This document shows, in pieces, positions 9,000 through 16,603 of a stretch of 64,000 bases of DNA. Position numbers and translations under genes: made by a program. The DNA is taken from assembly GCA_052400665.1 (NCBI GenBank), contig JBQTGK010000007.1; one strand, written 5' to 3'. This stretch comes from JBQTGK01 sp052400665 (GTDB taxonomy: Bacteria; Bacteroidota; Bacteroidia; Bacteroidales; Marinifilaceae). Positions within the stretch are counted from its first letter, which is position 1; each line of letters opens with the position of its first letter. The notes beneath the pieces were generated by a model, which was given only the letters and a program-made list of their open reading frames with translations, did not search any database and had not been told where the DNA came from.

Positions 9000-9710
9000 A
9001 TGTTTTTTGCAGAAAATATCAAGTTTCTTCGCAAGAGAAGAAAGAAATCACAGGCCGATTTATCTGAGCAATTGGGAATTACCAGAACCACTTTAGCAGG
9101 ATATGAAAAAAGTGTTCAGCCTCCTTTTAAAGTGCTAATTAAATTTGCTGAATACTTTGGCGTTTCTATTGATGCCTTACTAAGGTATAAATTGCAGGAA
9201 TTATCGGAATTTCAGCTTTCGCAGATAGAAAATGGATTTGATATTGATGTAACTGGTAAAAAATTACGCTTGCTTACCATATCAGTAAATCAGGATGGAG
9301 AAGAAAATATAGAAATGGTTCCCCTAAAAGCTCAGGCCGGCTATACCAATAGCTATGGCGATTTGGATTTTATCGAATCCCTACCAAAATTCACGCTCCC
9401 ATTTTTACCTAAAGATAAAAGTTATCGCACATTTCAAATTCAGGGAGACTCTATGTTACCAATTTCTGAAGGATCGTGGGTTACCGCCTCTTATATTCAA
9501 AACTGGGAAAATATTAAGGATGGAACTCCATGCATTATTGTTACACAAGATGATGGTATTGTATTTAAAGTAGTATACAAACAGCTTGAGAAAAATAAAT
9601 CTTTTTTACTGGTATCGACAAACCGGAGCTATAAACCTTACGAAATGCCTGTTAGTAAGATAATTGAGATCTGGAAATTTGAAACTTATAATGGTTTTGA
9701 AATATTATAA
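9000..9710 (+). CDS. LexA-like XRE/S24 self-cleaving repressor
   Basis: Transcriptional repressor of 236 residues with an N-terminal XRE helix-turn-helix (about 5-60) instead of LexA's winged helix, and a C-terminal S24 peptidase domain. Seen: the likely Ala113-Gly114 cleavage bond in KAQAGYTNSY, catalytic Ser151 in QGDSMLPI, and Lys190 in GIVFKVVYK. All elements of RecA-stimulated autocleavage are therefore present. It is divergent from dinB-dnaE and separated from it by two operator-like repeats, so it most likely represses itself and the mutasome cassette until DNA damage. A prophage CI-type repressor would look alike, but no phage genes are adjacent. Confidence 0.9.
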   Translation: MFFAENIKFLRKRRKKSQADLSEQLGITRTTLAGYEKSVQPPFKVLIKFAEYFGVSIDALLRYKLQELSEFQLSQIENGFDIDVTGKKLRLLTISVNQDGEENIEMVPLKAQAGYTNSYGDLDFIESLPKFTLPFLPKDKSYRTFQIQGDSMLPISEGSWVTASYIQNWENIKDGTPCIIVTQDDGIVFKVVYKQLEKNKSFLLVSTNRSYKPYEMPVSKIIEIWKFETYNGFEIL

Positions 9711-9729
9711 ATAAAAAATATCAAAAAAA

Positions 9730-9747
9730 AGTGTAACCAATTACACT
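9730..9747 (+). promoter_or_regulatory. Inverted repeat carrying a TGTAACC ECF-type -35-like motif
   Basis: AGTGTAA / TTACACT forms a perfect 7-bp inverted repeat with loop CCAA between the repressor gene and the sigma gene. No T run follows, so it is a poor terminator. It includes TGTAACC, similar to -35 motifs of many ECF sigma factors, which would suit an autoregulated sigma gene 40 bases downstream. Tentative. Confidence 0.3.
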
Positions 9748-9787
9748 CCTCTCTTACTAAATAGATAAAGAATCAAATTTACACACA

Positions 9788-10309
9788 TTGAAAAAAGAAG
9801 AGCTATTTAATCAAATTCTATCGGATAATAGCGAGCGCATACAGCGAATATGCCGTTACTATAATTCGAATGCCGAAGATCAAAAAGATATGTATCAGGA
9901 AGTACTGGTTAATATCTGGAAAAGTTTGGATCAATTCAAAGGAAAATCGGCAATTAGTACATGGGTTTATCGTATAGCTGTTAACACATCGCTGAGCTTT
10001 ACCGGCAAAAGCTACAGAGAAATGAAACTGATTGTACATAGCGATACGCAAAATTTAAATTCTATTGTTGATGATGAAGAATTGGATATCAAACAAAAAG
10101 AAGAAAGCCAGTTCAATCTACTCCAAAACGAATTAAATATGCTGTCGGTAATCGATAAGGCCTTAATATCCCTAATGCTTGAAGGTTTAAGTATGCGTGA
10201 AATTGCAGATGTAATTGGTATAAACGAACCCAATGTAAAGGTTAAAATACACAGAATTAAGACACAATTAAAAACTAAACTGACAGGAGGTACTCATGAA
10301 CGTAAATAA
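9788..10309 (+). CDS. ECF-family RNA polymerase sigma factor
   Basis: Sigma-70 family, extracytoplasmic-function type, 173 residues. Seen: a sigma region 2 with DQKDMYQEVLVNIWKSLDQFKGKSAISTWVYRIAVN (about 31-66; first 20 residues DQKDMYQEVLVNIWKSLDQF) and a region 4 helix-turn-helix with LEGLSMREIADVIGINEPNVKVKIHR. No ATG is available at the start; TTG at 9788 gives a full region 2. It overlaps the following membrane-protein gene by 14 bases, so the two are translationally coupled and that product may be its regulator. The target regulon is not visible. Confidence 0.88.
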   Translation: MKKEELFNQILSDNSERIQRICRYYNSNAEDQKDMYQEVLVNIWKSLDQFKGKSAISTWVYRIAVNTSLSFTGKSYREMKLIVHSDTQNLNSIVDDEELDIKQKEESQFNLLQNELNMLSVIDKALISLMLEGLSMREIADVIGINEPNVKVKIHRIKTQLKTKLTGGTHERK

Positions 10310-10838
10310 AGATAACAGCGAAAAAATCAATTTAGATCATTTAATGAGTAAACTCAAAAAAGAGGATAACAATTACGCCAATTTATGCAAAGTTCTTAAA
10401 GCTATTTATTGGGCCTTAATTCCAATGTATGTGATCATGACAATTGTTATTTATCTTGATACAAAAGACATAATGAACCTAATTGCAGGACTAACAATTA
10501 TAAGCTCATTCATCGTTTTCCTCATTATTTTAGGACAATATCAAAATGAATATAAAAATGCCGATTATTCATTACCCACTCTTCTAATGTTGAAAAAAGC
10601 AGCCGCCAGATATCAACCCATTCGACCTAAAGCAATTTGGGCAATTCTTGCAATTGTATTACTAGATATCGGCTTATCTATAAACTCCATCAATGAAATT
10701 GACATGGTGACTTTTCACATCTTTTTAGGTGCTTTTTTTACTCTTGCATTAATTATTGGCTTTATTATATGGTATTACAAATACAAACCTCTTCGCGATC
10801 ATGCTTTGGCAATTATTGCTGAAATTGAAGGTGAATAG
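10296..10838 (+). CDS. Four-helix membrane protein coupled to the ECF sigma factor
   Basis: A 180-residue protein I do not recognise as a named family. It has a hydrophilic N-terminus (about 1-35) and four predicted membrane helices in two pairs: ALIPMYVIMTIVIYL and LIAGLTIISSFIVFLIIL, then AIWAILAIVLLDIGLSI and FHIFLGAFFTLALIIGFIIW. A good ribosome-binding site (AGGAGGT) precedes the ATG, which lies inside the end of the sigma gene. The position suggests an anti-sigma-like or sigma-coupled membrane regulator, but no zinc anti-sigma motif is present, so the role is inference. Confidence 0.75.
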   Translation: MNVNKDNSEKINLDHLMSKLKKEDNNYANLCKVLKAIYWALIPMYVIMTIVIYLDTKDIMNLIAGLTIISSFIVFLIILGQYQNEYKNADYSLPTLLMLKKAAARYQPIRPKAIWAILAIVLLDIGLSINSINEIDMVTFHIFLGAFFTLALIIGFIIWYYKYKPLRDHALAIIAEIEGE

Positions 10839-10858
10839 TCAAACTCATTTGCAATGAT

Positions 10859-10899
10859 AAATGCCCAAATCGATGTGATTTGGGCATTTAGTTTTTCTC
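10859..10899 (+). terminator. Terminator of the sigma factor operon
   Basis: A 13-bp stem AAATGCCCAAATC / GATTTGGGCATTT followed by a short T run (GTTTTTCTC), 20 bases past the membrane-protein stop. Confidence 0.8.
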
Positions 10900-10914
10900 T
10901 AAAATTAAAACCGC

Positions 10915-11140
10915 CTAATTAAAGTCTGATGCTGCATTTATCACTTTTCTAAAATCCTCAAAGTAGACTTTATCGGTATCAATTTCTTTCTAATATTCAT
11001 CAATTTCAACAATATATTCATCTCCCTCAATTCGGTGATTGGAATAAAGAAAAGAGAATAATAGAACCCACAAGGCTCGCCGCGGAGAATCCTTTTTATT
11101 GAAACTTAGGCTCTCCCTCTAATTCATAAACAACATTCAT
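10915..11140 (-). pseudogene. Decayed reading frame of unknown family
   Basis: On the minus strand a start MNVVYELEGEPKFQ (from 11140) runs into a stop. One frame over, the protein-like stretch SPRRALWVLLFSFLYSNHRI continues to GDEYIVEIDEY. An in-frame TAG at 10990-10992 follows, then KEIDTDKVYFEDFRKVINAA to a final stop at 10915. Joining the pieces needs one frameshift and one stop read-through, so this looks like a recently broken gene. I do not recognise the family. It lies just beyond the thiD remnant. Confidence 0.5.
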
Positions 11141-11184
11141 ATCTACTAAGCCCGTCAGCGATTTTTTTTATCCCTGACGGTGCT

Positions 11185-11307
11185 TTAAAAAATAGACGTA
11201 ATTCCCGTAAGCGCCGAAAGTGCCCAATAGCCCAAATCGTGTGCAACTTTACAATCCTGTTGCATACCTGCTCCTCCACAACTATCCGAAGCTGCAATTG
11301 TTAAAAA
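11185..11307 (-). pseudogene. thiD: N-terminal remnant of thiD (HMP/HMP-P kinase)
   Basis: Minus-strand translation gives LTIAASDSCGGAGMQQDCK followed by VAHDLGYWALSALTGITSIF and a stop. This matches the N-terminus of ThiD (LTIAGSDSxGGAGIQADLK, then a glycine-rich turn and SxxTAxTxQ). A stop codon directly precedes it and some 230 residues of the kinase are missing, so it is a fragment. It lies 11 bases after thiC, where a thiD gene would be expected in a thiamine operon. The phosphorylation step must be supplied elsewhere. Confidence 0.75.
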
Positions 11308-11318
11308 TTAGTCCATTT

Positions 11319-12593
11319 CTACATGTTTTTATCGTTTTTCACAGCGCACAGATTACCACACATCGTGCAATGATCCTCTTCGCTACTTTCCGAATCCATT
11401 TTTCGCTTTCTGGCCAATTCCGGATCGATACTATTCTGAAACATTGTCTCCCAATCAAGATCGTAACGTGCCTTCGAAATGGTAAAATCTTGCTGACGGA
11501 CACCTGCTACATTATTCACTAAATCGGCAGAATGTGCAGCAATTCGACTAGCGATTACACCTTCTTTTACATCTTGTACATTGGGCAAACACAAATGTTC
11601 GGCAGGCGTTACGTAACACAAAAAATCGGCTCCGTGAATGGCTGCAACAGTTCCCCCAATTGCTCCTACAATATGATCGTATCCTGGTGCGGCATCGGTA
11701 ACCAAGGGCCCTAAAACATAAAATGGTGCTTCACCACAAAGTCTTTTCATCAATTTCATATTGGCTTCAATCTGATCCAAAGGCATATGTCCTGGACCTT
11801 CTACCATAATCTGAACGCCTTTTTCTCTGGCACGATCGACCAATTCACCTAAAACCAACAATTCAGCCACTTGAGCACGATCTGTTGCATCGGCACCAGC
11901 ACCAGGACGCAAACCATCTCCTAAACTAATGGTCACATCATATTGTTTACAGATATCCAATACTCGATCGTACTGCTCATACAATGGATTTTCTTTCTTG
12001 TTCTCCTTCATCCATCGTTTTAACAAAGCTCCTCCACGACTCACAATTCCACAAACCCTATTTTCATTCTCCAAAAACGAAAGAGAAACATTGGTTACAC
12101 CACAATGTAAAGTCATAAAATCAACACCCATTTTTGCCTGAATTTCAATCTCTCGAAACAAATCTTCTGGATCGAGTTCTGAAATTTCTTTCCCTTCAGC
12201 CAATAAGCGTGTGGCAACTCCGTAGATAGGTACAGTACCAACCATTACAGATGACTTCTGAAGTATTCGTTGAAGAATAATATGCAAATCGCCACCTGTT
12301 GATAAATCCATTATCGCATCAGCTCCATTGGCAATGGCAACATCCATTTTTTCCAATTCCTCTTTGAAAAAACAATGTTTTTCAGAGGTTCCCATGTTCG
12401 CATTTACCTTGGTTCGTAAACCATTCCCAATTGCCTTAACCGGAAAATCATGATTTATATTTTTAGGAATAACAATTCGTCCTGAAGCAATCTCGTTTCG
12501 TAACCATTTAACATCAACTTTCTCTTGCTGAGCAACCGCATTCATTTCGGGTGTAATAAAGCCTTCTTTAGCTTTTTGTATTTGTGTAGTCAT
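11319..12593 (-). CDS. thiC: Phosphomethylpyrimidine synthase ThiC
   Basis: Radical-SAM enzyme that converts aminoimidazole ribotide to HMP-phosphate for thiamine. It is 424 residues, the short form found in anaerobes and archaea rather than the enteric form of over 600. Seen: conserved blocks GSCEAMP-like substrate sites such as MTLHCGV, SLGDGLRPG, EGPGHMPL and GPLVTDAAPGYDHI, and the C-terminal cluster motif CTMCGNLC (C409, C412, C416; spacing x2, x3). It is the third gene after the thi4-type gene and thiE, sharing one base with the thiE stop, under the upstream TPP riboswitch. A thiD fragment follows. Confidence 0.95.
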   Translation of the reverse strand: MTTQIQKAKEGFITPEMNAVAQQEKVDVKWLRNEIASGRIVIPKNINHDFPVKAIGNGLRTKVNANMGTSEKHCFFKEELEKMDVAIANGADAIMDLSTGGDLHIILQRILQKSSVMVGTVPIYGVATRLLAEGKEISELDPEDLFREIEIQAKMGVDFMTLHCGVTNVSLSFLENENRVCGIVSRGGALLKRWMKENKKENPLYEQYDRVLDICKQYDVTISLGDGLRPGAGADATDRAQVAELLVLGELVDRAREKGVQIMVEGPGHMPLDQIEANMKLMKRLCGEAPFYVLGPLVTDAAPGYDHIVGAIGGTVAAIHGADFLCYVTPAEHLCLPNVQDVKEGVIASRIAAHSADLVNNVAGVRQQDFTISKARYDLDWETMFQNSIDPELARKRKMDSESSEEDHCTMCGNLCAVKNDKNM

Positions 12594-13204
12594 TATTTCT
12601 TGTTTAGTAAATTCGTAACGTCTTGAATTCTTTGATCGAACTGATCGGTTTGCATAAAATGCCGAACCATAGCAATATTTTTAGCTCCCGCATTTAAAAT
12701 ATCATCTATATTTTCAGGAAAAATTCCTCCAATGGCAACCACTGGAACAGTCGCTAAATCCAATACTTGCTTTAATTGTTCAACACCAACAGTTTTGTCA
12801 GGTTTCGCTTTTGTAGTAGTTGGGTAAATAGGACCAAAACCAATGTAATCTGGCTTTTGAGCCAAAGCTTCCTTAACTTGCAAAATGGAATGAGTAGATA
12901 AGCCAATCTTCATATCTCCAACAATCTTTCGAGCATCCTCCATCGACACATCATCTTGCCCGAGGTGTAAGAAATCAGCATCACAAATGGCGGCAATATC
13001 AGGACGATCATTCATCACAAAACTAGTTTCACTTCCCTTGGTAATGCCTCTAATCTCTTTTCCAATCCTAATTAATTCCTTGTCAGATAAGTCTTTTTCT
13101 CGCAATTGCAACATCTTAACACCGTTTTCAACACAAGATTCTGCAATATGTCGATAAGTAGATTGTGGATTTGTAATAATAATGTATAAACCAAAGTCTT
13201 CCAT
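12593..13204 (-). CDS. thiE: Thiamine-phosphate synthase ThiE
   Basis: Joins HMP pyrophosphate and the thiazole phosphate to thiamine phosphate; a TIM-barrel of 203 residues. Seen: QLREKDLSDKELI (about 34-46), NDRPDIAAICDADFLHLGQDD (about 64-84; diphosphate and Mg contacts; first part NDRPDIAAICDADFLHLGQ), GLSTHS, YIGFGPIYPTTTK, and the C-terminal VVAIGGIFPEN and AGAKNIAMVRHF. It sits between the thi4-type gene (1-base gap) and thiC (1-base overlap) in the riboswitch operon. Confidence 0.94.
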   Translation of the reverse strand: MEDFGLYIIITNPQSTYRHIAESCVENGVKMLQLREKDLSDKELIRIGKEIRGITKGSETSFVMNDRPDIAAICDADFLHLGQDDVSMEDARKIVGDMKIGLSTHSILQVKEALAQKPDYIGFGPIYPTTTKAKPDKTVGVEQLKQVLDLATVPVVAIGGIFPENIDDILNAGAKNIAMVRHFMQTDQFDQRIQDVTNLLNKK

Positions 13205-13205
13205 C

Positions 13206-13976
13206 TTATTTCCTTAAATTTTCAGCAATTAAATCAGCCAATTTTTCACCTGACAAAAGCATTCCTCCAAAAATTGGTCCCATTCGAAATCCACCACTCA
13301 CACCATTCGATGCCATTCCCGACACATACAAACCTGGATATACTTCTTTGGTATTTTCTACTGTAGTTCTCTCCGCTTCATCAATCGATAATGAATATTC
13401 CCCCATTACCTTACCTGTTTTCGTATTCAGCTTTACATCGTTTTTACGTTCTAGTGTGCTTACAATATCACATTCATGACCCGTTCCATCTACCACAGCT
13501 TTTGCCATAATCACCAAAGGATCAACATGTAATCCTTCTCTACGAACAGGAGACCAGTTCAAAACTACTCCACATACTTTATTATTTTGAAAAACAACAT
13601 CTTCGATAGAAGAACAATTGAACATTTTCACACCCGCCTGTGTAGCATGATAAATTAATGCCGAAGTTGCATGTACCGAATCAATGGTATAATAATCTCC
13701 TTGATAATTTGCATACGAAATGTTCAACTCATCAAGAATGTGTAAGGCATCTTTTTGCACAATAATTTCATTAAACATCATAGCACCACCCCACATGCCT
13801 CCACCTGGAGCCAATTTACTTTCGTACAAAGAAACTTTAAAACCTTTCTTTGCGAGATAATAAGACGCAACCAATCCGGAAGGACCCCCTCCAACTATTG
13901 CCACATCAACCGATAAATTTTCTTTGAGTTTTTTAAAATAGGAATCAACGATTCCTGCAGATACAATTTGCTCCAT
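13206..13976 (-). CDS. thi4: Thi4-type thiazole synthase (sulfide-dependent form)
   Basis: Flavin-fold enzyme (256 residues) that builds the thiazole (ADT) moiety from NAD, glycine and a sulfur source. Seen: dinucleotide-binding motif VAIVGGGPSGLVASYYLAKKG (first 20 VAIVGGGPSGLVASYYLAKK), acidic YESKLAPGGGMWGG, and a C-terminal GPIFGGMLLSG. The residue that is the sacrificial cysteine in yeast THI4 is His150 here (GLHVDP), as in archaeal enzymes. From family knowledge this means a catalytic, sulfide-using and oxygen-sensitive enzyme. It heads the thiE-thiC operon, behind a TPP riboswitch; no thiG/thiH/thiS is visible, so it replaces that route here. Confidence 0.9.
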   Translation of the reverse strand: MEQIVSAGIVDSYFKKLKENLSVDVAIVGGGPSGLVASYYLAKKGFKVSLYESKLAPGGGMWGGAMMFNEIIVQKDALHILDELNISYANYQGDYYTIDSVHATSALIYHATQAGVKMFNCSSIEDVVFQNNKVCGVVLNWSPVRREGLHVDPLVIMAKAVVDGTGHECDIVSTLERKNDVKLNTKTGKVMGEYSLSIDEAERTTVENTKEVYPGLYVSGMASNGVSGGFRMGPIFGGMLLSGEKLADLIAENLRK

Positions 13977-13982
13977 TTTATT

Positions 13983-14010
13983 GTTTATTAAGTAAATACT
14001 ATTAATAAAC
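13983..14010 (-). promoter_or_regulatory. Hairpin in the thi4 leader, possible riboswitch expression platform
   Basis: Perfect 9-bp inverted repeat GTTTATTAA / TTAATAAAC with a 10-base loop, 7 bases upstream of the thi4 start codon. It lies between the TPP aptamer and the start, has no following T tract, and covers the ribosome-binding region, so translational control is more likely than termination. Confidence 0.5.
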
Positions 14011-14016
14011 AGGGGC

Positions 14017-14120
14017 TATCCTACTCTAAATAAAGTAGACTTGTCTTTACTTTCCTACGCAGGCATTATCCTGATCAGGTAAAGGGTATAATCTCAGCCT
14101 TAAAGTTAGGCACCCCTAGT
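14017..14120 (-). ncRNA. TPP riboswitch (THI element)
   Basis: The minus strand reads CTAGGGGTGCC, then GGCTGAGA, ATACCC, ACCTGATCAGGATAATGCC and GCGTAGGAAAG, which is the conserved THI-box order. An extra small hairpin (CTACT / AGTAG) and CCCC complementary to the 5' GGGG follow before the thi4 leader. Ends are approximate. It controls thi4-thiE-thiC in response to thiamine pyrophosphate. Confidence 0.95.
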
Positions 14121-14131
14121 TTATATAATTG

Positions 14132-14139
14132 CAAATGTA
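14132..14139 (-). promoter_or_regulatory. -7 promoter element of the thiamine operon
   Basis: Minus-strand TACATTTG followed by C matches TAnnTTTG exactly and lies 12 bases before the riboswitch, placing the transcript start at about 14125. No clear -33 element is seen. Confidence 0.6.
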
Positions 14140-14569
14140 AAATAAAAATATTAGAATGCTGCACTTAAGTTTAAAATCTTGCACGAATAAATAATTCGGA
14201 TCAATTATCTTTACCCGTAAAAATACCAAAATCATTAGCCTAAAATAGATTTATTCTATTAACAAATTATTAAAACAATTGCATTTGCTTACTGATTATT
14301 TTTGTGAGCTAGATTGGTGAGAACTTTTCTATTTCTTATAAATCAAAAATGATTAAAACAATAAAACTCAAAATATGAAACAAGCCTGTAAAAAGCATTA
14401 CAAACAAGAGAATGAGTGTAATTTGAAAGTTCCATATAGCAACTAAAAAACAAATTATTATTATATGAAACGTCCATGTACAAAGCTTTCTACACACAGG
14501 AAAATGATTATATGGTAAGTTCTCCCGAAAAATCCAAAACAGAAAAACATAACTTAAAATAAAAAACAA
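14140..14569. other. AT-rich intergenic region without a gene
   Basis: About 430 bases between the divergent thiamine operon and the flavin reductase gene. Open stretches here are low-complexity and phenylalanine/isoleucine-rich, with no initiation context; I see no RNA gene or repeat. Confidence 0.6.
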
Positions 14570-15205
14570 ATGAAAGTCGTCGCATTTAACGGAAGCCCTA
14601 AGAAAGAAGGAAATACTTACCATGCTTTACAATTGGTATGTGAACAGTTGGAAGCTAAAGGAATTGAGACAGAAATTGTAAATGTTGGCATTAAAAATGT
14701 GAAAGCATGTACCGGCTGCAACATGTGTTTTAAAAATAAAGATGAAAAATGCATCATTAAAAACGATAATGTGAACGAATGGATTCAGAAAATGAAAGAA
14801 GCCGATGGAATTCTTTTGGGTTCTCCGGTTCATTACGCATCCTTGAGCGCAAGTCTTAAATCATTCCTCGATCGCGCATTTTATGTTGCCGGAGCCAATG
14901 GAAATTTGTTCCGCCACAAAGTAGGTGCCTCTGTTGCAGCAGTTCGTCGTTCGGGAGGATTACCTGCCTTTAACGAAATGAACAACTACCTGACCTATTC
15001 CGAAATGATGATTCCAACTTCGAACTACTGGAATGTGATTCATGGTTTGTTCCCGGGACAGGTTCATGAAGATAAAGAAGGCGTTCAAATTATGAGAGTT
15101 TTGGGTAAAAACATGGCTTACCTGCTGGAATTAATGGAAAATGGAAAAAACAAGGTGAAAGCTCCTGAAATAGAGAAAAAAATAATGACCAACTTTGTGA
15201 AATAA
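14570..15205 (+). CDS. Flavodoxin-fold NAD(P)H-dependent FMN reductase / iron-sulfur flavoprotein
   Basis: A 211-residue flavoprotein of the NADPH-dependent FMN reductase superfamily. Seen: the FMN phosphate loop NGSPKKEGNT at residues 7-16, a cysteine cluster CTGCNMCFKNKDEKCIIKND (about 47-66) that resembles the cluster ligands of iron-sulfur flavoproteins (Isf), and SPVHYASLSASLKSFLDRAF, the second flavin loop. Electron-transfer partner and substrate are not deducible. The start ATGAAAGTCGTCGCA is the natural beginning of the flavodoxin first strand. It stands alone with its own terminator. Confidence 0.85.
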   Translation: MKVVAFNGSPKKEGNTYHALQLVCEQLEAKGIETEIVNVGIKNVKACTGCNMCFKNKDEKCIIKNDNVNEWIQKMKEADGILLGSPVHYASLSASLKSFLDRAFYVAGANGNLFRHKVGASVAAVRRSGGLPAFNEMNNYLTYSEMMIPTSNYWNVIHGLFPGQVHEDKEGVQIMRVLGKNMAYLLELMENGKNKVKAPEIEKKIMTNFVK

Positions 15206-15230
15206 TAGCAAACAGCAATTAATTATAGAA

Positions 15231-15261
15231 GCTACCAATCCCAATTGGTAGCTTTTTTTTA
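15231..15261 (+). terminator. Terminator of the flavin reductase gene
   Basis: GCTACCAAT / ATTGGTAGC 9-bp perfect stem, 4-base loop, followed by a T8 run; 25 bases past the stop. Confidence 0.9.
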
Positions 15262-15397
15262 ACAGCAAAAACAATAGAAATCCCATTAAAATTTCACCTT
15301 TCATTCTTTCATAAGCTAAAATTTTGATCAGCCTAAATGATAAATTATAGTAAGATTCTGCTAAATTTAATCTATCAATTACCAAACTTACCTTAGC

Positions 15398-16144
15398 ATG
15401 AATATAGCAGAACTTACTATTCCTGAAAATTCTTTACTCGAAATAAAATCCATTACAACAGAAAACATCATCGAGCCCACCATCCCCGTTAGCACCTATC
15501 TGCAGGACGCCGAAAACCTCGTACTCTGGACAAAAGACGATTTAAACGAACTCGCCAGAGTGGGCATTAGGCAGCAACATATCGACGAATTAATTGTTAG
15601 AATTGACATTTGCCGAAAGGTGCAAACCTGCTGGATTCATTCCAAAGAAACTCAATCGGAGCTAGATAAAAACTGGAAAAAGGAACTACAAACTGGAAAA
15701 GATCTTTACAGAGAACTGCTTCATTATTTTACATATGCATTCCGAAACGATGAGAAATTATCCAAAACATTAAAACGAAATAAAAAAGCAAATAGTCATG
15801 CTTCCCTCATTCAAACACTGTCTAATTTGAGGGTATTAGGAGATGCTAATAAAGATTTACTGGAAAAAATATCTTTCGATTTTCAATTGCTCACTAAAGC
15901 ATCAGACTTATCAAATCGATTAGGAATATTAGCAGGTAAGTGTCATGCAAACAATTGGAATATAAAAGAAAATAAGCGATTTCGTGATAAAACCTACACC
16001 TACCTTAAGCTGTGTATCGATGAAATTCGCGATGCAGGAAAATTTGTATTTCGTGACAATAAAAAACGCTTGCGCGGATACATGATAGCCTATTATTTGA
16101 AGAAAAATGCCGAGCATCGCACAAAGAAGCAAATCCTTCGCTAA
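15398..16144 (+). CDS. Hypothetical protein, helical, 248 aa
   Basis: I do not recognise the family. The protein is soluble and helix-rich, with no signal peptide or membrane segment. It begins MNIAELTIPENSLLEIKS. A charged middle (TKDDLNELARVGIRQQHIDELI, about 45-65; shorter piece TKDDLNELARVGI) and basic C-terminus (RDNKKRLRGYMIAYYLKK) suggest a structural or nucleic-acid-associated protein, but no motif proves it. Codon use is like its neighbours. It has no operon partner; AT-rich spacers lie on both sides. Confidence 0.65.
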   Translation: MNIAELTIPENSLLEIKSITTENIIEPTIPVSTYLQDAENLVLWTKDDLNELARVGIRQQHIDELIVRIDICRKVQTCWIHSKETQSELDKNWKKELQTGKDLYRELLHYFTYAFRNDEKLSKTLKRNKKANSHASLIQTLSNLRVLGDANKDLLEKISFDFQLLTKASDLSNRLGILAGKCHANNWNIKENKRFRDKTYTYLKLCIDEIRDAGKFVFRDNKKRLRGYMIAYYLKKNAEHRTKKQILR

Positions 16145-16537
16145 AAATAATATTCCTACGTATTTTAAGCCCGCACATAAGCCATTTTATAGAGAGCATT
16201 GATATAAATACAGCATAAATTTCAAAATTTCCGTATCCTGTTAAAATAAAAATTACATTTTTTATTTACTCTTTATCGTGTATTGATATCTACTGTCTTT
16301 TTAATAGTTTAATTAGCTTTTCGAAAAAGAATGTAAATTACTTAAAAAGGATAACTAGTTTCTGAAAAGATCTACATTTTTATGAAAAGGCGACATTATT
16401 TTCTAAAAGGTATCAAAGTAATATAAAAGATAGTTAAATATCATCTCTGCTGATAGAAAAATGAATAATATCCTGATTTATATCGCAAAGGAAAATCCTC
16501 TATTAGGCAGGGAGAATATATAAATAAAAATGGAGGG
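16145..16537. other. AT-rich spacer without a gene
   Basis: Roughly 390 bases between the hypothetical gene and the M3 peptidase terminator. Several short A/T runs are present, but I see no open frame with a credible start and no structured RNA. Confidence 0.6.
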
Positions 16538-16572
16538 TAAAAAAAAATCGCTGCCCCACTTGAGACAACGAT
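16538..16572 (-). terminator. Terminator of the M3 peptidase gene
   Basis: On the minus strand ATCGTTG / CAGCGAT pair (one G-U) around a 12-base loop, followed by at least eight T residues; about 30 bases past the stop. Confidence 0.7.
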
Positions 16573-16603
16573 AGTACTATTCTTTTTAAAGTAGATCTTC
16601 AAT

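Noticed and set aside
14336..14623. Minus-strand 95-codon frame rich in Phe and Ile before the flavin reductase
   Set aside because: Overlaps the start of the flavoprotein gene, is low-complexity and has no recognisable domain or initiation context; it is an artefact of AT-rich DNA.
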